From a virus: DNA of 64,000 bases. The notes under the pieces were generated by a model, which did not search any database, was not told the DNA's origin, and worked only from the letters and a program-made list of their open reading frames with translations. The stretch's first letter is position 1. Each line of letters begins with the position of its first letter. A program made the position numbers and the translations under genes. The stretch lies in IMG/VR virus record IMGVR_UViG_3300006175_000011, positions 1 to 64,000 of that record, one strand, 5' to 3'. Positions 52,813 through 62,562 of this stretch are shown piece by piece.

Positions 52813-53690
52813 CTGGTCAGCTTCAAGACGATCTGTTTAACCTGGAGCCCTTGACTGAGGGTAGTCCAAACCTGACAGTGCCGTTAGTCAACCTCGAACC
52901 ACTCGCCGAAGGTCAACCTAACACCCAAGTTAATCTTTTTGTTCTTGAGCCTCTCTCCGAGTCTGTTCGTCATCTACGCGCTAATCTCTTTGTTCTTGAG
53001 TCGCTTCAACCTGTTGTGCCGGAGTTTGATATGACCACGACGCCGTTTCCCGGTTTCGGTAATTCGACAATCGATCCGACGAAGCCCGCCGCTGCTGACC
53101 CGTTCAACACGGCTCTTCCTGGATTAGCTTTCTCGGTTCATAAGAAACCGTTATTCAAGACGAACATCCATGAAGCCCCTTCGGGCAAGGAAGTTCGTAA
53201 TTCCATGGCGCAATACCCGCGTTGGGAGTTCAACTTGACTTATGAGTTTCTTGAGGACAAGACTGGGGCTGACTCTTCTCTCAAGACAATCATGGGTTTC
53301 TTTATGCTATGCGGGGGCAGCTTTGCAGCTTGGCTGTTCAAGGATCCTGACGACTACCTAGTCGTCAACGGTCTATGCGGTGTTGCGGACGGGACAATTA
53401 CTGCGTTTCCATTTCTTCGTGACATGGGAGGCTTCCCCGAACAGGTCGGTCAGGTGGATCAATCCAACGACATCAACGTCTATGTTGACGGTGTTCTTCA
53501 AGACCCAGGTGACTATACGATCAATGGCGATGAGTTCATCTTCACTTCAGCACCGTCGAGCGGTAATGTGACCGCCGACTTTCAATTCTTCTTTGTCTGT
53601 CGTTTCCTCGAGGATCAATTGGACTTTGAGAAATTCATGGATAAACTCTGGCAACTGCAAGAATGTGACTTCAGGAGTATTATCCAGTGA
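52809..53690 (+). CDS. DUF2460-type tail protein with N-terminal LEPL repeats
   Basis: 293 aa. Residues about 110-293 match the DUF2460 (GTA gp12-like) tail-tip protein: FKTNIHEAPSGKEVRNSMAQ, YPRWEFNLTYEFLED, a GFFMLCGGSFAAWLFKDPDDY core and an FRSIIQ end. The first 65 residues are four imperfect repeats of 16-19 residues, each with NLEPL or VLEPL/VLESL (e.g. LFNLEPLTEGSPN), which are not part of the family. Forms part of the distal tail ring. ATGA overlap with the previous gene. Confidence 0.75.
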   Translation: MTGQLQDDLFNLEPLTEGSPNLTVPLVNLEPLAEGQPNTQVNLFVLEPLSESVRHLRANLFVLESLQPVVPEFDMTTTPFPGFGNSTIDPTKPAAADPFNTALPGLAFSVHKKPLFKTNIHEAPSGKEVRNSMAQYPRWEFNLTYEFLEDKTGADSSLKTIMGFFMLCGGSFAAWLFKDPDDYLVVNGLCGVADGTITAFPFLRDMGGFPEQVGQVDQSNDINVYVDGVLQDPGDYTINGDEFIFTSAPSSGNVTADFQFFFVCRFLEDQLDFEKFMDKLWQLQECDFRSIIQ

Positions 53691-54589
53691 GACCAATTAC
53701 TCCTCAACCCGGATACACGGAAGCCGACGTTGTAGCTGCGTTGGTTTCGGGTCAGTTTATATATGCAGATTGTATAACCTTCATTCCGAAGACCGGTCCC
53801 AAGCTTCGATATACGACCGCACAGAAGATGGTTACCGTTGTTCCCATCGGCGAGGTTGGTCGGCAATCTTACACAACTGAGGTTCTTGTCGAGGGTCTCA
53901 AGACCAAGAACACCCTCGGCACTGATGTCGATGAGCAAGAGGTGACCCTCACTTATCCCGATAGTCCGGTCTATCAAGCCTCGATGACTTGGGCTCAGGC
54001 TCTACTGAAGGGTCGTCTCGACGGAGCACTTGTTGTTCGGGATCGATACATCGCCCTAAGTTGGGACAGTCCATGGCTTGGAGGCATGCCCATGTTTATG
54101 GGTTTGGTGTCCACCCTTAATGGCGTCGGCGATATGTCCGCCACAATGAACGTCAAGTCAAACCTCATCCTGCTCAATCGACAGGCTCCCGCATACCTGT
54201 GGGAAGCAAGCTGCAAGAACACTTGGGGAGACTCTGGCTGCGGTGTCGATCAGGGAGCCTGGTCAGTGTTGGCAGCTATCGGCGCATCTCCAACTCGTTC
54301 GGTTATTCCCTGGTCCGGTGCAACGGATGACTACAACTCTGGCAAGATCCACATTGTCGGCGGCGACAGTGTGACCCGTGTTCGGACGATTGCTAGAGTT
54401 GCCGGCGGTGATCTATACCTTGCATTCCCGCTGGACTATGATCCTACCGCCGGTGATAGCTTCATCGCCTTTCCCGGATGCACCCGCACCAACGATGCCA
54501 CGCATGGTTGTCCGAAGTATTGGGGCAGTGCGTGGCCTAGTCACTTCGCGGGAGTACCCTTCATACCTGTTGCGGAAACAGCCGTATGA
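53687..54589 (+). CDS. DUF2163-type tail protein (GTA gp13-like)
   Basis: 300 aa from a GTG (GTGA overlap, AGGAG eight bases upstream). The C-terminal part, IAFPGCTRTNDATHGCPKYW then FAGVPFIPVAE, is the phage_BR0599/DUF2163 signature. The Cys residues in SCKNTWGDSGCGVD fit as well. The protein belongs to the tail-tip complex between DUF2460 and NlpC/P60 proteins in alphaproteobacterial gene transfer agents. Four-base overlap with the next gene. Confidence 0.8.
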   Translation: MRPITPQPGYTEADVVAALVSGQFIYADCITFIPKTGPKLRYTTAQKMVTVVPIGEVGRQSYTTEVLVEGLKTKNTLGTDVDEQEVTLTYPDSPVYQASMTWAQALLKGRLDGALVVRDRYIALSWDSPWLGGMPMFMGLVSTLNGVGDMSATMNVKSNLILLNRQAPAYLWEASCKNTWGDSGCGVDQGAWSVLAAIGASPTRSVIPWSGATDDYNSGKIHIVGGDSVTRVRTIARVAGGDLYLAFPLDYDPTAGDSFIAFPGCTRTNDATHGCPKYWGSAWPSHFAGVPFIPVAETAV

Positions 54590-55062
54590 CGGTCGATGAG
54601 CAACGAGCGCTGGTGCGCGACATCGCGAGGAGCTGGGTTCGCACTCCCTATCGTCACCGGGCGGCGATCCTGGGCGTCGGCGTCGATTGCGCGCGCATAC
54701 TCATTGAAGTATATGCGTCAGCCGGGCTAATCGAACGTTTCGACCCAGGCAAATACTCAAGGGATTGGCACCTTCATCGCAATGAGGAAAGATACCTCGC
54801 CACCATCGAACGCTTCGCTGGTCCACCGATCAAAGACAATACGTCCATTGATGCCTGGGATGATGGGGTTTACAAACCCTTAACGGGGGACATCCTAGTA
54901 TGGCGAGTGGGGAGAACCTTCAGTCATAGCGCGATTGTGACGGATTGGCCTTTCGTCGTCCATGCCTCCGCCCCGTCGGAGATAGTTGAGGAAGTATCCG
55001 TTATGGACACGATTGTCTACCGTCGCCCTGTGAAGGTGTATTCCTTGTGGAGGGGTGAATGA
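54586..55062 (+). CDS. NlpC/P60 family cell-wall peptidase (GTA gp14-like)
   Basis: 158 aa. The catalytic Cys is in GVGVDCARILIEVYASAGLI (near 42), the His in RTFSHSAIVTDWP (near 126), and a third polar residue in VVHA. Cleaves peptidoglycan cross-links during entry. It lies between the DUF2163 and host-specificity genes, as in GTAs, with four-base overlaps on both sides. Confidence 0.85.
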   Translation: MTVDEQRALVRDIARSWVRTPYRHRAAILGVGVDCARILIEVYASAGLIERFDPGKYSRDWHLHRNEERYLATIERFAGPPIKDNTSIDAWDDGVYKPLTGDILVWRVGRTFSHSAIVTDWPFVVHASAPSEIVEEVSVMDTIVYRRPVKVYSLWRGE

Positions 55063-57704
55063 GTCTTTTTCTCGGGGGCAGCAAGAATAAGGTAAAGCCT
55101 CAGTTCACGGGGCTTTCTGTCCAGACATCCACAGGTGCTGTCCCGATACCCCTGTGGTACGGGAAGAACCGCGGCGCACCCAACATCATCTGGCAAGATG
55201 ACTTTCAGTCTCACAAACAGAAGCAAACTGGCAAGGGCGGCGGCGGTAAAGGTGTTGACTCCTACACCTACTCCGCTAGTTTCATTCTTGGTTTGTGTTG
55301 GGGTGAGATCAATAACATCACCAAGGTTTGGAAAGATCAGTCAACTGAAGCTGATTTCTCCAGTCTCGGTTTTTCGCTATTCAAGGGCACCAATCCGCAG
55401 GCGCCTTGGGGATACCTGACATCGGCTCATCCGACTGCCGCCTTGGGGTATCCGAACATCGCGTATCTCGCAACGCAGAACTATGACCTTGGCCAATCCA
55501 ATTCATTTCCGCAACACAGCTTCGAGGCCGAGGCTTTGCTTTACAATACAGGTGTCGGTGGAACTGTTCCCGATGCTGACCCCGCGTTGCTTATTCAAGA
55601 TTACCTTGCTAATCCGATCCACGGTGTCGGCTTCGACCTGTCTGTTCTGTCGAACCTAGAGTCAACGCCCGACGCCCCGACGACTGGGGATAGTACTTTT
55701 CAGACGTATTGCCGTGCAATGGGGTTTGCCCTGTCGCCGTTTCTGTCCACACAGGAGCAAGCCGGGGCGACCCTCTCGCGCTGGGTGGACCTGTGCAATA
55801 CTGCGGTTGCCTGGACGGGTTATAGCTTGAAGCTTCATCCATATGGTTCTGATGAGGTTACAGCTAACGGAGTTACATATCTTCCTGATTTCCCGATCCG
55901 GTACTCTATTGGGTTCGGCGATGTTATCTACAGTGAGGGTGAAGATCCCGTTACCTTTGATCGTAATGAGCCTGCGGATGCATACAACGCCTTTTCGATT
56001 GTTATCTCCAATGCCGCTAACTCATACAATGACAAACCCGTCCAGTGGCGCGATCAAGGATTAGTAGACGAGTTCGGTTTGAAGAACGCCGACTCGATGG
56101 ATGCGAAGGAGGTAACCAGCGCCGAGATGGCAGCTATAATGGTTACCTACATGGGTCAACGTAAAGCTTATATCCGCAACAAATTCAAGTTCAAGTTACC
56201 GCCGAGCTATTGCCGACTAGAGCCCGCTGACATCCTTGAAGTTACCACTCCCCGATTGGGGACTTTCTTGGTTATGATAACTGACATAACCGAAGACGAC
56301 GTTGATGATCTTGAGATTGAGGCCGACGAATACTTTGGCAGCATCTCCGGGAAGACCTCAACTCAATCTCAGGCGACGAGCAATAACCCGATCAATACCA
56401 ACGTTCCTCCCGGACCCGTCAATCCACCGGTAATCTTTGAACCGCCCTCGTCGCTTGCTTCATCTCCCCAGGTCTGGGCTGCGATCTCCGGCGGCGATGG
56501 GACAATCATGAACCCGAACTGGGGCGGTGCTTTCGTCTATATCAGTACGGACAACGTGAAGTTTGACAAGATCGGTGAGGTCGATCAGTCTTCACGTCAG
56601 GGCATTTTGACCGCGGGACTTGCTACCTATGGCGGAACGAACCCCGATACCGTGCACACCTTGAGCGTTAGCTTGTTGATGAGCGGAGGCGAGTTGGAGG
56701 ATGCTTCACCCGATGATGCAGAGGCGGGCGTAACTGTCAGCTATGTCGGCGGTGAACTCCTGTCCTACGAAACGACAAACTTGACAGGCACTGACGCCTA
56801 TGACCTGACAGATCTGTGGAGAGGCCAATACGGCTCGACCATCGGGGCTCACCTAACTAACGATCAGTTTGCCCGCCTGGATAATTCGATCTTCAAGTAT
56901 AACCTGCCCGCCGACTACATCGGTAAAACGCTATATCTCAAGTTCCAGTCGTTCAATATCTTTGGCGGGGCCGTAGAGGACCTGTCCACCTGTGCAGTCT
57001 ACACGATTGTCACCACCGGTGCGGGATTTGGTACCGGCACAGATGGTAAGCCGAAGACTCCGACAGGACTATCGGGTTCTGCGGGTTCGGTGTTCGCGAA
57101 ACTGACCTGGACAGCCAACTCGGTTAATGACAACGTGACAGGTTATCAGGTTTGGCGCGCCACGGGTGCGTCACAACCGTTCGGCAGTGCAACACTCATC
57201 AACACAACGACCGCTGCAGCCTCGGAGTATGTTGACGCGTCTGTGACTGCCCAACAGGCATATACATACTTCCTCGTTGCGGTGAACGTCATAGGTGACA
57301 GTGCAAACACGAGTGGGATCAATTTGACGCCGACGGCCTCGACAGCCCCGCAGCCCTATGGGTTTGCGTTCGGTCAGACTCCGGTGGTCAGCAAGAACCT
57401 TGCTTATTTCGATACGCCTTTAGCTTGGACGATACCCACAGGGCTGACCGATGCGCAAGGAACGATTGTCGATAACGATACAGACACCGCGGTTGCTCCC
57501 ACGTCTCAGACTGACTTCGACATCCAGTCACCGCCGGGGACATCGATAGGAACGATGAGGTTTGCAACGTCTTCACTGACAGCAACCTTCATTAAGGCAT
57601 CCTCCACCTCTGTGCCTTTGGGACAGATCACTCAGATTGTCGCTCCCTCAAACCTCAACGGTATCAAGGGTAAGATTACTGGCTCCATCAAGGGAACACG
57701 ATAA
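55059..57704 (+). CDS. Central tail fibre / host-specificity protein (GTA gp15 / gpJ-like)
   Basis: 881 aa. The N-terminal part (VPIPLWYGKNRGAPNIIWQD) and the internal FILGLCWGEINNITKVWKD match the large tail-tip host-specificity proteins of alphaproteobacterial phages. The middle is beta-rich (about 290-560). Residues about 665-765 form an FN3 domain (KTPTGLSGSAGSVFAKLTW, YQVWRATGASQ, AYTYFLVAVN). The C-terminal 110 residues are Thr/Ser/Gly-rich. Four-base overlap with the peptidase gene. It probably forms the central spike that contacts the receptor. Confidence 0.8.
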   Translation: MSLFLGGSKNKVKPQFTGLSVQTSTGAVPIPLWYGKNRGAPNIIWQDDFQSHKQKQTGKGGGGKGVDSYTYSASFILGLCWGEINNITKVWKDQSTEADFSSLGFSLFKGTNPQAPWGYLTSAHPTAALGYPNIAYLATQNYDLGQSNSFPQHSFEAEALLYNTGVGGTVPDADPALLIQDYLANPIHGVGFDLSVLSNLESTPDAPTTGDSTFQTYCRAMGFALSPFLSTQEQAGATLSRWVDLCNTAVAWTGYSLKLHPYGSDEVTANGVTYLPDFPIRYSIGFGDVIYSEGEDPVTFDRNEPADAYNAFSIVISNAANSYNDKPVQWRDQGLVDEFGLKNADSMDAKEVTSAEMAAIMVTYMGQRKAYIRNKFKFKLPPSYCRLEPADILEVTTPRLGTFLVMITDITEDDVDDLEIEADEYFGSISGKTSTQSQATSNNPINTNVPPGPVNPPVIFEPPSSLASSPQVWAAISGGDGTIMNPNWGGAFVYISTDNVKFDKIGEVDQSSRQGILTAGLATYGGTNPDTVHTLSVSLLMSGGELEDASPDDAEAGVTVSYVGGELLSYETTNLTGTDAYDLTDLWRGQYGSTIGAHLTNDQFARLDNSIFKYNLPADYIGKTLYLKFQSFNIFGGAVEDLSTCAVYTIVTTGAGFGTGTDGKPKTPTGLSGSAGSVFAKLTWTANSVNDNVTGYQVWRATGASQPFGSATLINTTTAAASEYVDASVTAQQAYTYFLVAVNVIGDSANTSGINLTPTASTAPQPYGFAFGQTPVVSKNLAYFDTPLAWTIPTGLTDAQGTIVDNDTDTAVAPTSQTDFDIQSPPGTSIGTMRFATSSLTATFIKASSTSVPLGQITQIVAPSNLNGIKGKITGSIKGTR

Positions 57705-59263
57705 TGGCTCTTCCTGATTACATCTTCACAGAGGGTTTCGACAAGTACGGCCCCACGGGAGAGCCGAACATCTCCACCAACATTACCCTATTCGGCGAGT
57801 GGACCAGTGCTATCTTGAATAGCGGTCCCGGAGGTATGAACCTAGTAGCCGCACTCTCAGGAACGGGTTATGCGCTTAGCATATCGGAGGCAGGTTCTTC
57901 CGGTGGTACTCTGTTAAACAAGACGGTATCGGGAAACTTTCCACGCGTTCTTGGGGGTTATACTTTTTCCGTCGCTACACTCTCGGGCGGAAATCAACAG
58001 GGTATTCAATTCAACGACGGATCCACCGCCCAATTGTCCATCGGCATCAACGACTCCGGCCATATTGAGGTTCGTAGGGGAGGATTTGCCTCGGGCACGG
58101 TTATAGGAACTTCCACGAGTTCTTACTCACCGGGAACTAACCACGTCCTTGAGTATGACGTTACCTTCAGTGCGGCCTCCGGTATAGTTAAGATTTGGGT
58201 GGATACTATCCTTACCTCCATAAACCTGACAGGTCAGAATACCAAAACCACCGCTAATGCTTACTCGAATGCCTTCACCCTCGGAGCGGGTACGAACTTC
58301 AACTCCTATAATATCACCTTCGATCACCTCTATTTCTGGGGATACCTCGCGGCAGGCGGATCAGAAACACCCGCATTAACTAACCCAATCATCGAGACGC
58401 AGTTCCCGATCAGCGACGACACAAAGGTCTTCACCTTCGGTGCTGCGGTGTTTGGGCAGGTTTATTCTACAGTCGCGACAACGACCACGAATGCTCCCGG
58501 CGCGAATCGTCTATCATTGAGGAAGTACACCGCTGAAGTCGCCGGCACTCTTAACGCGATCAACATTATCCCCGGCGCGACTAGCGTTGGTGTAAAAAAC
58601 AAGGGAGTTATCTACGCAGACTCCTCGGGAGCACCGGGGACTCTGTTGTCCTCCGGTAACGAGATTGTGGGGATGACCAGTGGAACAACCTTACTCTTGC
58701 CCCTAGTAACCCCTCAATCCCTGGTAGCCGGCACTGTCTACTGGATCGGGTATATCACCGACACTAGCGTGGCTGTGAGAGTCACCGATGCAAGCAACCT
58801 CGGCTATGGTGCCGCTAACACCTATGCCTCCGGTGCTCCCGGCACAGCTCCGGCGATGACCTCGGCTCAGTCAAGTTGGATGATGTGGGGAAGCGTCTCT
58901 GGTGTTGCAACAAACTGGAACGAGGTGAACAAGAATCCGCCACTCGGTAACCTCAGCTACGTTCAATCTTCAACGATTGGCGATGAGGATCTGTATAATT
59001 TCCCCGCCCTCAGCAGCACTCCTTCTGTGGTTTACTCGGTCGCAGTCAAGGCAAACGTGGCAAAGAGCGACTCCGGTGCTAGAACTGTAGACCTTCGAAC
59101 CAAGTCTGTGTCAACCTCCAGTTCCGGTAGCAATACGGGATTGGCTCCCTTGACCACCTACAGTTTCTTAGCTTCCTACTTCACGGTCGATCCAGCAACG
59201 GGCGTAGCTTGGGTAGGATCGGGTGTCAATGCCGCAAGGCATGGCTTGAAGATCGCTTCGTAA
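57704..59263 (+). CDS. Tail fibre-like protein with LamG domain
   Basis: 519 aa. A LamG-like sandwich at about 20-215 (YTFSVATLSGGNQQGIQFND, LEYDVTFSAASGIVKIWVD) is followed by a second Thr/Gly-rich beta domain. The start overlaps the previous stop (ATAATG). It resembles the tail protein at 51676 in layout. Probably binds the cell surface. Confidence 0.6.
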   Translation: MALPDYIFTEGFDKYGPTGEPNISTNITLFGEWTSAILNSGPGGMNLVAALSGTGYALSISEAGSSGGTLLNKTVSGNFPRVLGGYTFSVATLSGGNQQGIQFNDGSTAQLSIGINDSGHIEVRRGGFASGTVIGTSTSSYSPGTNHVLEYDVTFSAASGIVKIWVDTILTSINLTGQNTKTTANAYSNAFTLGAGTNFNSYNITFDHLYFWGYLAAGGSETPALTNPIIETQFPISDDTKVFTFGAAVFGQVYSTVATTTTNAPGANRLSLRKYTAEVAGTLNAINIIPGATSVGVKNKGVIYADSSGAPGTLLSSGNEIVGMTSGTTLLLPLVTPQSLVAGTVYWIGYITDTSVAVRVTDASNLGYGAANTYASGAPGTAPAMTSAQSSWMMWGSVSGVATNWNEVNKNPPLGNLSYVQSSTIGDEDLYNFPALSSTPSVVYSVAVKANVAKSDSGARTVDLRTKSVSTSSSGSNTGLAPLTTYSFLASYFTVDPATGVAWVGSGVNAARHGLKIAS

Positions 59264-59264
59264 G

Positions 59265-59720
59265 ATGGCTCTGGGAACCTTTACCTGGTTTGACAAGGCG
59301 CTCGTCAAGATCGCCAACGGAACCATCAATCTTGCGGGCACCAACTTCAATGTGGTGCTTGCGACTATCAGTCAACCTATGTCGAAGTCATTTGTGGGAT
59401 CGTCGGGAGCCGCACGTTACGCCGACCTTACTGCGGAACTTGCAACGGCAAACGGATACACCAATGGTGGTCTTGCATTAAGTGGTTTCAGCTTGATCGG
59501 GTCAGGATCCTCAGTCAGCTGGAGTACCGCCGCAATGACTTGGACCTTGACCGGGGGCGGCATAGCATTTCGGTATGCCTTGATCTTCGATAACTCGGCG
59601 ACCAATAAAGACTTACTTTGTTTCCTTGACATGGATACTTCGGCCGGAAGCAACATTACCGTGTCCGCGGGTCCTTTGGTTATTACGCCTAATCCCTCAA
59701 TTGTAGGCTGGAGTTCTTAA
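59265..59720 (+). CDS. Tail-associated beta-rich protein, unrecognised
   Basis: 151 aa. [20 protein letters not shown] near the start and a Gly/Ser/Thr-rich strand pattern with [20 protein letters not shown], then [11 protein letters not shown], resemble small proteins often found beside phage tail fibres. Separated from both neighbours by one base. Function unknown. Confidence 0.55.
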   Translation: MALGTFTWFDKALVKIANGTINLAGTNFNVVLATISQPMSKSFVGSSGAARYADLTAELATANGYTNGGLALSGFSLIGSGSSVSWSTAAMTWTLTGGGIAFRYALIFDNSATNKDLLCFLDMDTSAGSNITVSAGPLVITPNPSIVGWSS

Positions 59721-59721
59721 G

Positions 59722-61068
59722 ATGGGCACTGCTACCAACCTACTTAATCGCGTTAAGGTAAATACCGCCACCACCGGGACGGGAACGGTCAACCTTGGAA
59801 CTGCATCAGGGTTCTATCAGACTTTTGTTGCCGCGGGTGCTATATCGGGTCAAATCTATTCTTACCTGATCGAGGATGCCGCCGCTTGGGAGATCGGGTA
59901 TGGTATTTACACTGCGGGCAGCCCGGGGACTTTAACTCGTTTGATGACGCAATCTTCCACAGGATCTTTACTCAACCTTTCTGGCAGCGCTACCGTCGCC
60001 TGCGTTGCTTTGGCCGATAGCTACGATCACGGTTTCTGGACACCCGCCCCCGCATTTCTGCTTAATCCATCAGCGCTCGCCGCAACTCCCACGGGTGCTT
60101 TTAGCGGGACAGCTCTACAAGCACTGCAGGCTTACTATGTCGATAGTTTCTTCTGGACAACCACATCGGGCGCACAACAACTTGTTATGGATTTTGTTGA
60201 CAGCGTTCCTCTTGCCGGTATTATGCCCATTCAGAATGTTGCCGGAGCTCAGGGATTGTGGGACATCGGAGGCTCTACTGACAACGTAAGCTACACAACC
60301 CTTGCGGCTAGTCAAGATTGGGGAACTAATCAATACTCGCCCATAACCTTTAACAACACAAGCTATTATCGCTACTACCGTTTGCTTAAGGCATCGGGTT
60401 CAACCTCTAGTACACCTTATCAGCGATGGTTCCACTTCAAGGCTCTTGCTCAGTCTCGAATTAGTACGGGAGCGGCTGCCCCCTCAATTCGCAATAGCTC
60501 AATCACCTCCTCCAGCAATAACGTCTATACTGTTACCTGGCCTTCGGGCGCCGCTGCAAATGACACGGTCTTTATTTTCGTGGGTCATGGTTACGGGTAC
60601 AGCAGTAATTCGGGAACAGCCTGGAATGTTGCTCAGAACCTGACGGGATCGAACTTCAATGGCGTGATGCTTTACAAGACATTAACTGCTGCGGATATCA
60701 CCGCCGGATCAATGACGATCACCATGGGAGGTTCCTATAATGGTGTCATTTGTGCGGTCTGCATGGTAGGGACAGTTAATGTTCGCGGCATATCTGCTTC
60801 GCGTAATGGGTCGGGCTCGTCCCCCATTGTTCTTCCCACCACTGTCGCCCCTCAGGTTAATGATCGCGTACTACACTTCGGGTCCAACCGCGGAAACTCG
60901 GTCAATACTGTGAGTCTTGGAACAAGTGTCCAAAACGTTGCAGCTGTGGAGGCGTCCGGTATTCTCACGAGTCAGTCTATATCAAGCGCGGGGAATATCT
61001 CTCCAAGCTTTGCCTATGCGACGCCCGGATCGGGTAACTATCAAGCTTCAGTGTCGATGTATCAGTAA
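59722..61068 (+). CDS. Tail fibre-like protein with discoidin-like domain
   Basis: 448 aa. The first 95 residues ([46 protein letters not shown]) are the type of attachment domain that recurs in phage side-fibre proteins. Residues about 110-250 resemble an F5/8 (discoidin) sandwich ([34 protein letters not shown]). A third beta-rich domain follows. GGAG lies nine bases before the ATG. The stop overlaps the next start. Confidence 0.55.
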   Translation: MGTATNLLNRVKVNTATTGTGTVNLGTASGFYQTFVAAGAISGQIYSYLIEDAAAWEIGYGIYTAGSPGTLTRLMTQSSTGSLLNLSGSATVACVALADSYDHGFWTPAPAFLLNPSALAATPTGAFSGTALQALQAYYVDSFFWTTTSGAQQLVMDFVDSVPLAGIMPIQNVAGAQGLWDIGGSTDNVSYTTLAASQDWGTNQYSPITFNNTSYYRYYRLLKASGSTSSTPYQRWFHFKALAQSRISTGAAAPSIRNSSITSSSNNVYTVTWPSGAAANDTVFIFVGHGYGYSSNSGTAWNVAQNLTGSNFNGVMLYKTLTAADITAGSMTITMGGSYNGVICAVCMVGTVNVRGISASRNGSGSSPIVLPTTVAPQVNDRVLHFGSNRGNSVNTVSLGTSVQNVAAVEASGILTSQSISSAGNISPSFAYATPGSGNYQASVSMYQ

Positions 61069-61661
61069 TGGCCGGCTTTGATCCCATTGGCTCACCGCCA
61101 GTTGCTTCACTGGGTGGTGGATCGATACCGCCGGGGTATTATTATCCTGGTCCCGGTATTCTAACCTTTGGCGGCTTCTCACCAATCACCACGGGCATCA
61201 CGCCAACCTTTGCGTCGGTGGTATTCCGCGAGGCTCTGTATTCAGGTAACAGTGCTACAAGGATATCTATACTAAGTCGCGAGTCCTTGTATGCCGCCAC
61301 AGCTGTACTAAGGGAAGGACTAGCCGTTCGAGAGATAATGATCTCGAGCACATCACCGCTTCCTCGCACCGTATCACTTCATTCAATTAGTCGAGAAATC
61401 CTGAAGTCTTTCCACTCGACCTCAATGTCGGCGATTGCTCGCGAGGTTCTACACGACGCTACGGCTACCACTCGGATTGCTGAGGTATCTCGAGAAATTC
61501 TCTTTGCGATAAGTTCCGCTGTTAAAGACAGTCAACTAATCCGTGAAGCTTTGTATGCTGCTAATCCTCGTGCTGCAATATCCAGCGTAGTTCGAGAAGT
61601 CATGAGATCCGGCGGTGTTGCGGCTACGCAGGATGACGGGTTTGTATCAATTCTTTGGTAG
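61068..61661 (+). CDS. Repeat protein with (I/V)xREhL units
   Basis: 197 aa. After a Gly/Pro-rich first 40 residues the protein consists of about eight imperfect repeats of 16-23 residues, each marked by Arg-Glu followed by a hydrophobic pair (e.g. FREALYSGNSATRI, ISREILKSF, IAREVLHDATATTRI, VVREVMRSG). Such repeats make regular helical or fibre-like shapes. It is the last gene of the tail module and probably a fibre or tip accessory. It starts within the previous stop. Confidence 0.55.
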   Translation: MAGFDPIGSPPVASLGGGSIPPGYYYPGPGILTFGGFSPITTGITPTFASVVFREALYSGNSATRISILSRESLYAATAVLREGLAVREIMISSTSPLPRTVSLHSISREILKSFHSTSMSAIAREVLHDATATTRIAEVSREILFAISSAVKDSQLIREALYAANPRAAISSVVREVMRSGGVAATQDDGFVSILW

Positions 61662-61671
61662 GAGAAAGACT

Positions 61672-62175
61672 ATGCATATCTGGGGCGACAGCAATAAGTC
61701 AAAGATCGCTTTGCTTCATCCGAACTTTCAGAGGGTGTTGAACCGTTACATCGAGATCTCGCGTCACGACTCGACTATCGTGGAGGGTCTTCGCACAGAC
61801 GAACAATGCTACATCAACTTCGGCAAAGGTCGTACGGCAGCTCAATGCCTGGCCGGTGGGTGTCCCGCGAAGTATGCTCAGCCGTCACTGGCGAAGGTCA
61901 CCTGGCTCGGCCACGCGCTGTCGAGTAATCATCGCAAGCAGGCCGACGGTTGGGGACACGCTGCGGATATATACCCGTACCCTGTGAGCCTGGTGCTCGG
62001 TCGTCCCGACAAGGAGTGGTTGCCGATCTTCAAGGAAATGAATGAGGACATGATCCAGGCCGCAAAGGATGTCGGCATGGCGGGCAAGATCCGCTACGGG
62101 GCGGATTGGAACGGCAACAACGTGTTGCATGAGCGGGGAGAGACCGACAACCCGCATTGGGAATATGTCGGATAA
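61672..62175 (+). CDS. M15-type L-Ala-D-Glu/D-Ala peptidase, endolysin
   Basis: 167 aa from ATG 61672 (AGGAG seven bases upstream). The pattern DSTIVEGLRTDEQCYINFGK, then SNHRKQADGWGHAADIYPYP with His/Asp zinc ligands, is typical of phage M15 (VanY/endolysin) peptidases. A final WEY includes the aromatic end often seen. It degrades host peptidoglycan at lysis. Followed by the holin-like gene. Confidence 0.8.
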   Translation: MHIWGDSNKSKIALLHPNFQRVLNRYIEISRHDSTIVEGLRTDEQCYINFGKGRTAAQCLAGGCPAKYAQPSLAKVTWLGHALSSNHRKQADGWGHAADIYPYPVSLVLGRPDKEWLPIFKEMNEDMIQAAKDVGMAGKIRYGADWNGNNVLHERGETDNPHWEYVG

Positions 62176-62185
62176 GGAGGAATGT

Positions 62186-62560
62186 ATGGTTGACATGCCG
62201 GACTACGACAAACCCTTGGATGAAGATCCCGCAGTGCTGAAGGTGAATGCCTCAGCGTCTGTGGCACTTCTCGGGGTGGCTCTGAGGCAGATCGGATTGA
62301 TCGGCGGCGGTGTCGCCTCGATCTACAGCTACCTCGGTGCTCACGATATCAAGGGACTCTTCACCTACCTCGGAAGTCATGAGTTCCTGGTAATCGTCCT
62401 GATGTTGGGGGGCTTCGTCGCAACAGCTTGGGGATACGTCACCGCGTGGACTCACAAGAAGCTGTTGCGGGAAGTCGCCGACACCAAACCCTCGGACATC
62501 GTTATCGTCCATGAAGGGTTTTGGTATCGGCTGACACATCTGTTTACCGGGGACAGATAA
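62186..62560 (+). CDS. Holin-like membrane protein
   Basis: 124 aa from ATG 62186, five bases after a perfect AAGGAGG. Two hydrophobic segments (about VALLGVALRQIGLIGGGVASI and FLVIVLMLGGFVATAWGYV) separated by a short loop, with a charged N-terminus and a basic C-terminal part. The position next to the endolysin gene supports a holin role. Class cannot be fixed by sequence. Confidence 0.65.
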   Translation: MVDMPDYDKPLDEDPAVLKVNASASVALLGVALRQIGLIGGGVASIYSYLGAHDIKGLFTYLGSHEFLVIVLMLGGFVATAWGYVTAWTHKKLLREVADTKPSDIVIVHEGFWYRLTHLFTGDR

Positions 62561-62562
62561 CC

